A stretch of 64,000 nucleotides of DNA. Source: Prevotella sp902465605 (GTDB lineage: Bacteria; Bacteroidota; Bacteroidia; Bacteroidales; Bacteroidaceae). Location: NCBI GenBank assembly GCA_902465605.1, contig CABQNT010000006.1:1-64000 (forward strand), given 5' to 3'. The stretch's first letter is position 1. Every line of letters begins with the position of its first letter. Under the pieces are notes generated by a model that saw nothing but the letters and a program-made list of their open reading frames with translations, made no database searches and was not told the origin of the DNA. Position numbers and translations under genes: made by a program. Shown one piece after another: positions 49,154 through 56,762 of the stretch.

Positions 49154-49478
49154 ACTCTTTTCCTTCCTCCCAAGGTTCGTCGCTGAAGAAGCCTTTGGGC
49201 AGTTTTTCTTTCCATTCATGTTCATCTGCTGATGTGTTAAGTTCTTGATTTCGCTGTTCTGTAGTGATGGCATAGATAGCCATACGGTGAGCAATGCTGT
49301 TGTAGGAAACATGGAGGAATCGGCCTCTGTCTTCGCCACAGAAACGGTTGAACCTGCTTACCAAGTTACGCACTGAGTGCGCACGTTTGAGGGGAATGTT
49401 GGCAACTCTCAACTCTCCGATACCGATACCACTGATCCATACTGAGGGATGGATAACCTTTTCTACCTTTACTTTCAT
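49146..49478 (-). CDS. hypothetical protein upstream of the HTH gene
   Basis: A 110-residue protein starting MKVKVEKVIHPSVWISGIGI. No domain is recognised. The N-terminal half is basic and beta-like, the C-terminal 30 residues strongly acidic. It is translationally coupled (8-base overlap) to the excisionase-like gene, so the two likely act together. It is the first gene of the minus-strand run that leads to the primase. Confidence 0.6.
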   Translation of the reverse strand: MKVKVEKVIHPSVWISGIGIGELRVANIPLKRAHSVRNLVSRFNRFCGEDRGRFLHVSYNSIAHRMAIYAITTEQRNQELNTSADEHEWKEKLPKGFFSDEPWEEGKEYE

Positions 49479-49564
49479 AATTTAAAAGTTTTATCCCGAA
49501 GCAACATTGCTCCGGTATTCAAAAGTAGAATGATTTCCAGCCCTATTTGGAGGGCAATTAGAAT

Positions 49565-49617
49565 AGCATTAAATCTGTTTCCTACCATTTTGTACTTGTT
49601 CCTTCTGATTTAATGCT
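49565..49617. repeat. 11-bp inverted repeat upstream of the HTH operon
   Basis: AGCATTAAATC (49565-49575) and GATTTAATGCT (49607-49617) are a perfect inverted pair separated by 31 bases. It lies next to a -7 box and upstream of the hypothetical-HTH genes. It may be an operator or a recombination-protein site. Confidence 0.5.
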
Positions 49618-49618
49618 G

Positions 49619-49626
49619 CAAAAATA
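49619..49626 (-). promoter_or_regulatory. candidate -7 box for the hypothetical-HTH operon
   Basis: The minus strand reads TATTTTTG, a TAnnTTTG match, 141 bases upstream of the 49478 start and adjacent to the inverted repeat. No TTG at the expected -33 distance was found. Confidence 0.3.
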
Positions 49627-49761
49627 TAATCAAAAAATCTGGAAAAAGAAAGAAAAGGTTTCAAAACTTGCCAACCAACCAACAATTTAACACTACATGG
49701 CAGGTTCTAATGGGATTTTTGAAGATTAAGAGTGTTCCGGTTGTGTAAAACTGCATAAAAA

Positions 49762-49789
49762 AAGGTATAACCGTCATTGGTCATACCTT
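49762..49789 (-). terminator. terminator of the second DUF4143 ATPase
   Basis: AAGGTATAACC (49762-49772) pairs with GGTCATACCTT (49779-49789), one mismatched pair (A/C), around GTCATT. On the minus strand it is followed by a T-run, 74 bases beyond the ATPase stop. The surrounding 49479-49861 stretch holds no gene. Confidence 0.65.
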
Positions 49790-49862
49790 CATAGATTTTG
49801 AAGTTGTGTCATCTTTGTTTGATGAACAAAGACACAAAAATAAACTTAAGGTTACAGCATTG

Positions 49863-51152
49863 TTAATCTCTCATACATCCTAATGGGATAACTTTTACTC
49901 CGTCTGGCCTTGAATAAGCCATTGCACCACCGGTTATCACCATAAGTAGGTCTGGTTCACGAAGCCGGATCTGCTTCTCTTTTTCATTATATTGCTTGAC
50001 GAGACGCTTAATCTCTAAAAGATGTTCGGCTCCTTCCTCGATTTCCCTGCTTCCAAGTTTGAACTCTATGAGCGCATACCTTCCATCTTCCAGGTGAAGG
50101 ACTGCATCTGCCTCCAAATCGTATCTGTCATGATAATAAGAGATAAAGCCCCCTAAGGCCTGAGAATATGCTTTCAAGTCACGAATGCACATACATTCAA
50201 AAATAAAGCCAAAAGTATTCAAATCCATAAGCAATGTTTCTGGCGACATGGATAAGGCTGCTACTGCGATAGAAGGATCAACAAAATCTCTTTTAACACC
50301 GCGTCGTATGGCTGATGCCGATCTGACTGCCGGACTCCAAGCCTCTATATCTTGTATAACAAAGAGTTTGGTCAATGCGTTTAGATAATCATTCAAAGTA
50401 TTTTCTGAACAGGTTTCTACATTTGCCCTAATATCCTTCAGCATATTGCTCTTCTTTGCCAGAGTCGAAACATTGCGGGCGTAAGTACGAAGAATAAGCT
50501 GAGTAAGCTTTTCGTTGCGTGCGACGCCGTCTATGGTTGAAATATCAATTCGGCAAAGGCTATTGATATAGTCTTTTGCTACTTGAAGACGTGCTTTGTT
50601 TGTCTTGCGACTTAGAGATGCAGGCCATCCGCCTCTGCAAGCTGCAAAGATTAAATCCTCTAACTGCATAGGAGACATTATACCATCAATATCCAGAAGA
50701 GGGTTATCAAATAAACTCTTCAGAGAAACTTTGCCGGACGATTCTTTCGATTCGAAGAGACTCATAGGCAACATTTCCATTGTTGCAATGCGCCCCGTTC
50801 CCGAATGTCGGATGGTACTTTTGTCTATGGAATTAGAACCTGTTAAAATAAACTGACCTACTTCATTTCTTTCATCTACCATTGTTCGCACAGAATCCCA
50901 TAAGACGGGTAATTCTTGCCATTCGTCTATCAAACGAGGAGTTTCGCCCACCAGTAATAAAGACGGTCTTATAGATGCAGCTGAGAAATAGCGTTCTCGC
51001 ATATCCGGATCTTGTAATTTAATAACGCTTGCTGCTTGTTGTGTAGCAGTAGTTGTCTTTCCACACCACTTCGGCCCTTCTATCAATACAGCTCCTGCTG
51101 AGTCAAGACGATCGGCAAGTAAACCATCTGCCATTCTACTAAAATACTCCAT
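49863..51152 (-). CDS. AAA ATPase with DUF4143 domain (second copy)
   Basis: A 429-residue ATPase. Walker A is GPKWCGKT (26-33), Walker B lies in TPRLIDEWQELP (about 70-82), with LTGSNSIDKSTIRHSGTGRI as the sensor region. The C-terminal DUF4143 part includes a PD-(D/E)xK-like site: EADAVLHLEDGRYALIEFKL near residue 350, with the D and EFK residues present. It shares the architecture of the protein at 40047-41300 but not close identity. It has its own promoter and terminator, so it is a separate cargo gene near the presumed right end of the element. Confidence 0.88.
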   Translation of the reverse strand: MEYFSRMADGLLADRLDSAGAVLIEGPKWCGKTTTATQQAASVIKLQDPDMRERYFSAASIRPSLLLVGETPRLIDEWQELPVLWDSVRTMVDERNEVGQFILTGSNSIDKSTIRHSGTGRIATMEMLPMSLFESKESSGKVSLKSLFDNPLLDIDGIMSPMQLEDLIFAACRGGWPASLSRKTNKARLQVAKDYINSLCRIDISTIDGVARNEKLTQLILRTYARNVSTLAKKSNMLKDIRANVETCSENTLNDYLNALTKLFVIQDIEAWSPAVRSASAIRRGVKRDFVDPSIAVAALSMSPETLLMDLNTFGFIFECMCIRDLKAYSQALGGFISYYHDRYDLEADAVLHLEDGRYALIEFKLGSREIEEGAEHLLEIKRLVKQYNEKEKQIRLREPDLLMVITGGAMAYSRPDGVKVIPLGCMRD

Positions 51153-51170
51153 ATCAGTCTATCTTTTTTG

Positions 51171-51200
51171 CAAAGATAATAATTTTATTCGTCTCGACAA
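51171..51200 (-). promoter_or_regulatory. promoter of the second DUF4143 ATPase
   Basis: On the minus strand TTG (plus 51198-51200) is followed after 19 nt by TATCTTTG (plus 51171-51178), a full match to the Bacteroidales pattern, 19 bases upstream of the ATPase start. Confidence 0.65.
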
Positions 51201-51207
51201 CATTTTT

Positions 51208-51272
51208 GATGTTTTTTGTGGCAATCTATTGATGTTTTTTGTGGCAATCTATTGATGTTTTTTGTGATTAGG
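51208..51272. repeat. tandem 23-bp repeat, nearly three copies
   Basis: GATGTTTTTTGTGGCAATCTATT starts at 51208 and 51231, with a third partial copy at 51254 (GATGTTTTTTGTG, then diverging). It lies just upstream of the ATPase promoter -33 element. Confidence 0.7.
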
Positions 51273-51318
51273 TAATGATTATCTTTGTGTATTTTATTGA
51301 TAATTTTTGCGATTTTAG

Positions 51319-51349
51319 TTGTTGGATTCAAGAAAAACTACTATCTTTG
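51319..51349 (+). promoter_or_regulatory. plus-strand promoter without a clear gene
   Basis: TTG (51319-51321), 20 nt, TATCTTTG (51342-51349) is a full Bacteroidales promoter match reading rightward. No convincing gene follows within 700 bases: a 96-codon frame at 51396-51686 has no recognised domain and its start is a TTG/ATG pair of doubtful value. It may serve a small RNA or be a remnant. Confidence 0.45.
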
Positions 51350-51782
51350 TTTCGTTATTTAGATGGAGTAGGTGTTATGCTAAGTTTTTTAATTTTTGAT
51401 GCACCTTGTCCCTCAAACACTTCGATATAAAATATGGTTGTGTAGCTCTTTGACCAAGTTAAAAACATCCTCAATAGAACATGTGCTAATGATTCTTGTT
51501 GGGTCATATACACAATGTGTTACTGGTGTGTTACCACCACAAAAACAACTGCAAAGTGAAAGTTTAGCAAAACAGTTTAACACATTGTCATATATCCAAT
51601 TATATCAAAATGCAAGAATATTGGAAATGATTCCAGCCGAATCACAAAAGATTCCAACGGAATCACCCGAGGAGAGGAAGATATAGCGAAAAATAAAGAT
51701 ATAACTAATTGATATTCAATATTTTAGCTGTCATTCCGACATTATAATATCACTTTACAAAAAGGAGCAAAAAGGCACATTT

Positions 51783-51824
51783 TGGTACACAATCCGTACC
51801 AAATTCGTACCATTGCTCGTACCA
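51783..51824. repeat. GTACC repeat cluster, possible element-end sites
   Basis: TGGTAC at 51783-51788 is inverted to GTACCA at 51796; GTACC then recurs at 51807 and 51819 (spacings 11 and 12). The stretch 51700-51945 has no gene. Short phased repeats near the edge of a conjugative transposon can be integrase arm-type sites; this is only inferred from location. Confidence 0.4.
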
Positions 51825-51879
51825 TTTTGCTGTTTTTAGGTTGTAAAAAATAATGATAAAGTGATATGAAAACAATACC

Positions 51880-51945
51880 TTTCAATTATCTTTAGAATTT
51901 AGAACCTAAATTAGCCTTCCAGCAAATATTATTCTTTTATTTCTT
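51880..51945. repeat. 66-bp dispersed repeat, copy 1
   Basis: TTCAATTATCTTTAGAATTT and the following bases (CCAGCAA ... TCTTTTATTTCTT) recur, diverged, at 63539-63602 with the same order and spacing. Both copies lie in intergenic DNA beyond the 3' end of minus-strand genes. Confidence 0.65.
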
Positions 51946-52136
51946 ATCAACGGATGCGACTGACCCGATCTTCTCCGCCATCGAGGCTACAAGGCAAACA
52001 AAAACGCCTGTGGACGACCGCAGGGGTAAGTTGCGGTGCGCCACAAGCGTTCAAGTTATGAAGAATAAAAAAGTTTTCATGAGGAGTCCTCATGAGGGGA
52101 TGTTTCTTTTGAGGATGTCAAAGAGGCAGGGGGGAG
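51946..52136. other. intergenic stretch with hairpins downstream of pstS-like gene
   Basis: The region has no gene. A long imperfect inverted repeat at 52003-52051 is a probable terminator, and CATGAGGA (52078-52085) and TCCTCATG (52087-52094) flank a single G as a quasi-palindrome. Together with the repeats before it, this is the likely junction of element and chromosome. Confidence 0.4.
52003..52051 (-). terminator. imperfect-stem terminator of the receptor/pstS cluster
   Basis: The 20 bases at 52003-52022 and those at 52032-52051 form an inverted repeat with 16 of 20 pairs and a 9-base loop. On the minus strand it is followed by TTTTTGTTTGCC, 86 bases beyond the pstS-like stop. Confidence 0.55.
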
Positions 52137-53201
52137 CTATTTCATCTTCTTGCCCTCATACGTCATGCTGTCCAGCAGGCGTGCGGCGGTAGCAGCGGTG
52201 CGGGTGGGCAGTGGCGAGTAGAGCAGACGGGTGGTCAGCTCTTGTGCCTCTGGACTGAGCAGCCAGCGCAGCACGCTCACCGTCTCTTGTGCCTCATGAT
52301 ATGATCGCAAGGCGTAGCTCTGCTCCTGATACACCAACACCCAGGTGTAGCAGCTGATGGGGTATGCCCCGGCATCGGTGGCGTTGGTGATGTCGGTGGC
52401 ATTGCCCTCCTGTTCGGCAGCGGCCATGATGCTCACCTGCGTGGGCAGCACAAACGTGCCGGCGGCATTGCGCAGCCATGCCCGTTGCGTGTCGAAGGCG
52501 GTGGTGTATTCCGTCGCCACATAGCCGATGCTTCCTGGTATGCGTTCCACCAGGCCTGCCACGCCAGTATTGCCATTGGCAGCCACGCCCACCTTGCAGC
52601 CTATCTTCTTGCCCACGCCCATAGCGTTTTTCCATGCGTCGCTCACCTTTGAGAGATACTGGGAGAACACGTAGGTGGTGCCGCTGCCGTCGAGACGGAA
52701 CACGGGGGTAATCTCTCGGTCGGGCAGTGATAGCTTGGGGTTCACCGCTGCAATGCGGGCATCGTTCCACTTCACGATTTTACCCATGAAGATGTCGGCC
52801 AGCAGTTCGCCCGTCAGCCGCAGGTTGTCCGTACCCTTCAGGTTGTAGGCCACGGTCACCGCCCCCATACAGGTGGGCAGTGCCAGCACCTTTCCCGGCA
52901 GGCTGTCGCGCTCTGCTTTGGTGGGCAGCACGTCCACGCCCGCAAAGTCGATCTGTCGGCGTTGCAGAGCTTTCAGACCCCGCTCCGAGCCGATACCGGC
53001 ATAGGTCACGGGTACGTCGTTTTTCTCCCAGTACAACTCGAACGCTTTGTTGTAGAAAGGCAGGGGCAGCGTTGCTCCGGCTGCCGTCACCACCGTCTTG
53101 TGCGAGGCAGCCGATGGAGCCTTCACCACGCTCCCGTTCTCCGCGTGAGTGGTGATGGAGAACATACAGAGCATCAATAAGATATTTTTTACTTTGAACA
53201 T
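52137..53201 (-). CDS. PstS-like phosphate-binding exported protein
   Basis: A 354-residue protein with a signal peptide (about residues 1-20, ending TTHAE). The phosphate-binding protein features are clear: GAGATLPLPFYNKAFELYWE at the N-terminus, GIGSERGLKALQRRQIDFAG, and the DGSGTTYVFSQYLSKVSDAW block. PstS normally feeds an ABC transporter (PstCAB), but no such genes are nearby; instead it ends a TonB-receptor cluster, so it may bind phosphate or a phospho-ligand beside that receptor. Its start codon and upstream leader lie within a TTGAACTTT tandem repeat. Substrate not demonstrated. Confidence 0.85.
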   Translation of the reverse strand: MFKVKNILLMLCMFSITTHAENGSVVKAPSAASHKTVVTAAGATLPLPFYNKAFELYWEKNDVPVTYAGIGSERGLKALQRRQIDFAGVDVLPTKAERDSLPGKVLALPTCMGAVTVAYNLKGTDNLRLTGELLADIFMGKIVKWNDARIAAVNPKLSLPDREITPVFRLDGSGTTYVFSQYLSKVSDAWKNAMGVGKKIGCKVGVAANGNTGVAGLVERIPGSIGYVATEYTTAFDTQRAWLRNAAGTFVLPTQVSIMAAAEQEGNATDITNATDAGAYPISCYTWVLVYQEQSYALRSYHEAQETVSVLRWLLSPEAQELTTRLLYSPLPTRTAATAARLLDSMTYEGKKMK

Positions 53202-53298
53202 TGAACTTTGAACTTTGAACTTTGAGGTTTGAACTTTGAACTTTGAACTTTGAGGTTTGAACTTTGAACTTTGAGGTTTGATCTTTAAACTTTGAACC
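53192..53298. repeat. TTGAACTTT tandem repeat in the pstS-like leader
   Basis: About 105 bases consist of near-identical units of TTGAACTTTGAACTTTGAGG with small variations, running up to and into the pstS-like start codon. It is low complexity and could vary in copy number. Confidence 0.75.
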
Positions 53299-53325
53299 GA
53301 AGGTCACCGACCAACGGAAAGTAAT
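53294..53325. repeat. dispersed GAACCG...GTAAT repeat, copy 1
   Basis: GAACCGAAGGTCACCGACC, AACGGAAAGTAAT recurs at 54225-54256 with two substitutions (GAACCGCAGGTCACTGACC). Both copies lie between minus-strand genes of the same cluster and are followed by ATGCATTATGAATTAT-like strings. Confidence 0.7.
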
Positions 53326-53358
53326 GAGCATGATGAATTATGAATTGTGCATTGTTCA

Positions 53359-54075
53359 TTAAAACGCATATTCAATATTTCCCGAATGTCCATTCACCTG
53401 CAGGGTCTGACGGGCATCGCTGTCAAACTTCATCAGCGTGGGCATAAAGCCGATACGCTTCTCGGGTGTCACGTCGGCATTGTACAGGCGAAAATAAAAA
53501 TTTCCCTGCACTGCCGTGGTGTCTATCTCCACGAACTGCCCCGGCACGTTCTGTTCCAACGACACGGATAAGAGCTTCTTGCTGGAAAACGGATTTTTAC
53601 CACTGAGTATTTGCACACGCATGTGGTGAATGTCGGGATAGGTCTTGTCTGTGTAGAAGAAGCGGGCTTTAACGTGTCCCGGCTCTGTAGGCATCGGCTC
53701 GCCACCTTCCGACTCGTCGGGTGTCATGAGTTTCTGCCCCGGCAATTGCACGAAGGTGAAGTCACGCTGCTGGCTCAGGTCCACGTTCATAGAGAAATCG
53801 GGCTGGTCGGCTCCTTTGCGGAAGCCCTGCAACACACCCTTCGCTTCTGCGCGGACGCGGTAGGTGCTGTTCGTCAAACCCCTATCCTTAAATAGACTTG
53901 CTGTCTTACTAGAAAAACTCTGACCATCCAGCATGAAATAGCAAGAGTCATACGAATAGGGCTCTGCCACCGTCAGATGATAGTAGCCGCCGTCCAAGGG
54001 CTCGTCGTTATAGCTGCAACCCGCAAGCAGCACCACGGCCGTTGCCGTGAGAAAGATTTGATTGAGTATTTTCAT
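53359..54075 (-). CDS. lipoprotein of unknown function in receptor cluster
   Basis: A 238-residue lipoprotein (MKILNQIFLTATAVVLLAGC, lipobox LAGC, Cys 20). The mature part begins SYNDEPLDGGYYHLTVAEPY and is beta-rich, with no domain I recognise. It lies between the exported carbohydrate-binding-like gene and the pstS-like gene, so it is an operon member and may be a surface-exposed partner of the TonB receptor. Function unknown. Confidence 0.7.
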   Translation of the reverse strand: MKILNQIFLTATAVVLLAGCSYNDEPLDGGYYHLTVAEPYSYDSCYFMLDGQSFSSKTASLFKDRGLTNSTYRVRAEAKGVLQGFRKGADQPDFSMNVDLSQQRDFTFVQLPGQKLMTPDESEGGEPMPTEPGHVKARFFYTDKTYPDIHHMRVQILSGKNPFSSKKLLSVSLEQNVPGQFVEIDTTAVQGNFYFRLYNADVTPEKRIGFMPTLMKFDSDARQTLQVNGHSGNIEYAF

Positions 54076-54224
54076 TCCTTACGATATTTTGGTAGAAACA
54101 AGGCGGAGTTACCAGCAGAGTGTGCGGTACACCACCTTGTTGTTATGATTCCTCCGACCGATAGCATTTTTGTCCAAGTGCAAGATAACAGTCCGGATGG
54201 AAATAATGATGCATTATGCATTAT

Positions 54225-54256
54225 GAACCGCAGGTCACTGACCAACGGAAAGTAAT
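54225..54256. repeat. dispersed GAACCG...GTAAT repeat, copy 2
   Basis: Partner of 53294-53325, with two base differences and the same following ATGCATTATGAATTAT-like string. The spacing of about 930 bases matches the gene in between. Confidence 0.7.
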
Positions 54257-54276
54257 TATGCATTATGCATTATGAA

Positions 54277-55185
54277 TTATCTCATCATTACCTTTGCCGT
54301 TTTGCTTCCGGCTTTCACCACCAACAATTGGTTCTTGGGCAGATTGCCGATGTGGGTGGTCTCGCTGGTTGCCACGGTATTGGCCACCGTCCTGCCAATG
54401 GTGTCGTACACAGTGATGCGGCTACCTTTCACGCCGCCCACATACAGCTCGCCACCATCTACCTTCACGGGCAAAGGCTGATTGGCGGTTGTGGTCTCGA
54501 TACCGCTCGTGCCGCCTTTCACCGTCAGGGAAAAGTCATCGAGCAAGAGGTCGCCAGAACTAACTTTCACTCCAATTAATAAATATTTCATCTTGCTCTT
54601 GTCGTAGGTATAAAATTTGCTTGGAGCATATCTTGCCAAACGGTCTCCAAAATCATAATCGACAGTAGCGAACTTCCAGTCTCCCTCTATAGCCTCTCCA
54701 TTTGTGACTATGCCTTGTGAATCTATGCCTTGGTCTGCCACAGCATCTACATTACCTATTTCATCGCTGTCGGAGGTGTGCCACATTCCAATGCAATATT
54801 TCCATTCTATAGGCCTCCCTTTATAGTTTTTCGCCTTGATTACTTTGTACCAGAAAGAAAACGTATATACCTTATCTAACCCTGTAACAGAGGCATCTAT
54901 ACACTGTATCTCATTACCTCCACTTGGATAACCGTCGGAAGCATACATCATATACAGCGCTGCGTTGCCGGAATGAGCTTCGGAGACAATTGTGCTGAAA
55001 TGAGCATCCCCTTCTTCATAATCAAATGGATTATACCAGCCTGTCGGACGAATGATACCGTTTACCTCATCAATGACGATTGTCTCACCTTCAAACCCTG
55101 GATTACTAAGTAGATTCTCCTGCGCATTAACAACAGTTGCGCTGCCAAGTAGCAGCATGGCAAAAAGTAAATTTTTGGTTTTCAT
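54277..55185 (-). CDS. exported protein with C-terminal sorting-like domain
   Basis: A 302-residue protein with a signal peptide (about residues 1-21, ending VVNAQ). The N-terminal part (NLLSNPGFEG ... SGNAALYMMYA, then VYTFSFWYKVIKAK) resembles the jelly-roll domains of carbohydrate-binding modules. The last 70 residues (VKVDGGELYVGGVKGSRITV ... NQLLVVKAGSKTAKVMMR) resemble type IX secretion or outer-membrane sorting domains of Bacteroidetes. Probably secreted or surface-attached. It sits in the receptor cluster, so its ligand may be related to the receptor substrate. Confidence 0.75.
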   Translation of the reverse strand: MKTKNLLFAMLLLGSATVVNAQENLLSNPGFEGETIVIDEVNGIIRPTGWYNPFDYEEGDAHFSTIVSEAHSGNAALYMMYASDGYPSGGNEIQCIDASVTGLDKVYTFSFWYKVIKAKNYKGRPIEWKYCIGMWHTSDSDEIGNVDAVADQGIDSQGIVTNGEAIEGDWKFATVDYDFGDRLARYAPSKFYTYDKSKMKYLLIGVKVSSGDLLLDDFSLTVKGGTSGIETTTANQPLPVKVDGGELYVGGVKGSRITVYDTIGRTVANTVATSETTHIGNLPKNQLLVVKAGSKTAKVMMR

Positions 55186-55265
55186 TTGTTTTTCTTTTTA
55201 ATTAAACGTATCAAAGGATGGTAAGCCAACCTTGGCTGGCCTACTATCCTGAGAATATTTTATAT

Positions 55266-56606
55266 TTATCTTACCCAAGCCTGAGCCGTCCAGACTGTTT
55301 TTAATCTGGGGTTGAACGCACCTTTATAATTGACAGCCTCTATGCCGGTAAGAGAATAGGCCCCCGTCTTGGCAGGATTGTCAAGCGGTATCAAAGCCTT
55401 AGTCTTGTAATTGCCCCATGGATTGTTAAGTTTGATGAGGCTATAATCCGTCAGTCCCACATTGGAAGCCGATGGCGTAAAGGTATCATTCGTAGCATTG
55501 TCAGCACTGAAGTTAATACCAGCTACCTGTCCATTTGAAGCAGCACAAATAACATTGTTTTCTAAAACATAGTTAGAGTTCTTGGTTTCTCTCAGAATGC
55601 CTCTCGGAAAACCATAGACCACACTGTTGATCAATGTGAATTCACAGTTGCGACGGAAATCAGCGCAAGACTTCAGGGCTGTTCCGCTTTTACCAACCTG
55701 CGCTACCTGTCCGTCTGTAGTTCCTTTTATCGTCAAATTGCTCAATACGGGATGAGTGAAAGGAGTCTTTGTAGAACCAAGTTTGTCATTGTCACATTCG
55801 ATACCATTCGGGTCTTTCGAATAGGTCATGGTAGGCTCGATGGTGACTAGCGCATACTGGATAGTTCCTGTGTACCCCCAGTCGAAGTCGAGACCATCGT
55901 CGTCGGTGGCAGTGGAAACAAGGTACTTGCCGTTGACGCATCCGCCGAAGAACTCGAAGGCATCGTCGGCACCATGAAATGCCTGGCAGTGGTCGAGCCG
56001 CGTACCACGACCCACGCCACCGAAGGTGAAGGCGTTCAGCTCATTGTCAGCAGCAATGCTGGCACCGGCATATTCCACGCGTACATAGCTCAACACGCCA
56101 GAATTGTCGTTGTCGTTCGTACCGCCGAAATGGATGTCCACGCCTGCGGGTGCTGTGGATGCGTCGATGCCCTCAATGGCACACTCCGTGCCCTGATTGA
56201 CAACAGCCTTGCCAAGAATGACGAGACCGCCCCATCCGCCTTTCTGTCCATTTTGGGCTGTGAACACGATAGGCTTATCGGCTGTACCCTGAGCCATGAT
56301 TTTGCACCCACGGGTGATGATTAGAGCAGAAGCCATGGTGTTTTCACTGTTGTAAAGACCCTCAATGCGTGTACCCGGCTGAATGGTGAGCGTGGCACCG
56401 TTGGTGACGTAGGTTTTTCCACTGAGCTGATAGGTGACATTGCTGTACAACGTCTTGTCAGCACTGATGATACTCGACAGCGTTTCCGTTGCACGTACAT
56501 TGTTCACTACAGGGATTGTTTCGTCCTCATTTGAACACGAAGTCATTGTGACTCCCACTGCCATGACTGCTACGAGGAGCATGGCGAACTTTTTAAAATT
56601 CTTCAT
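55266..56606 (-). CDS. beta-helix surface lipoprotein in receptor cluster
   Basis: A 446-residue lipoprotein (MKNFKKFAMLLVAVMAVGVT, then MTSCS; lipobox TSC). The repeated strands (TLTIQPGTRIEGLYN, KPIVFTAQNGQKGGWGGLVI, LGKAVVNQG ... TRLDHCQAFHGADDAFEFFG) indicate a right-handed parallel beta-helix of the type common in Bacteroidetes surface proteins. It ends WTAQAWVR. It is directly downstream of the TonB-receptor gene and, like SusD-type partners, may bind the receptor's ligand at the cell surface. That role is inference. Confidence 0.78.
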   Translation of the reverse strand: MKNFKKFAMLLVAVMAVGVTMTSCSNEDETIPVVNNVRATETLSSIISADKTLYSNVTYQLSGKTYVTNGATLTIQPGTRIEGLYNSENTMASALIITRGCKIMAQGTADKPIVFTAQNGQKGGWGGLVILGKAVVNQGTECAIEGIDASTAPAGVDIHFGGTNDNDNSGVLSYVRVEYAGASIAADNELNAFTFGGVGRGTRLDHCQAFHGADDAFEFFGGCVNGKYLVSTATDDDGLDFDWGYTGTIQYALVTIEPTMTYSKDPNGIECDNDKLGSTKTPFTHPVLSNLTIKGTTDGQVAQVGKSGTALKSCADFRRNCEFTLINSVVYGFPRGILRETKNSNYVLENNVICAASNGQVAGINFSADNATNDTFTPSASNVGLTDYSLIKLNNPWGNYKTKALIPLDNPAKTGAYSLTGIEAVNYKGAFNPRLKTVWTAQAWVR

Positions 56607-56762
56607 AATAGAATGAATTTAGTTAATAAATGATTATTAATAGATGCCTCGGGACCGTCAAGGATGAAAAGTTCCACTGTTGTTATCTTACTTGGCTGGA
56701 CTTTCTCGTATCTGGTCCTTTTGCATACTATCTCGAATTGATGTAGTACCCTTACGGGTGAA

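Noticed and set aside
51396..51686. A 96-codon frame downstream of an orphan promoter
   Set aside because: No domain, weak start, composition like non-coding DNA; kept only as a possible remnant.
52003..52051. Structured stretch considered as a tRNA gene
   Set aside because: It folds as one long imperfect stem, not a cloverleaf, with no CCA end or anticodon arm; a terminator fits.
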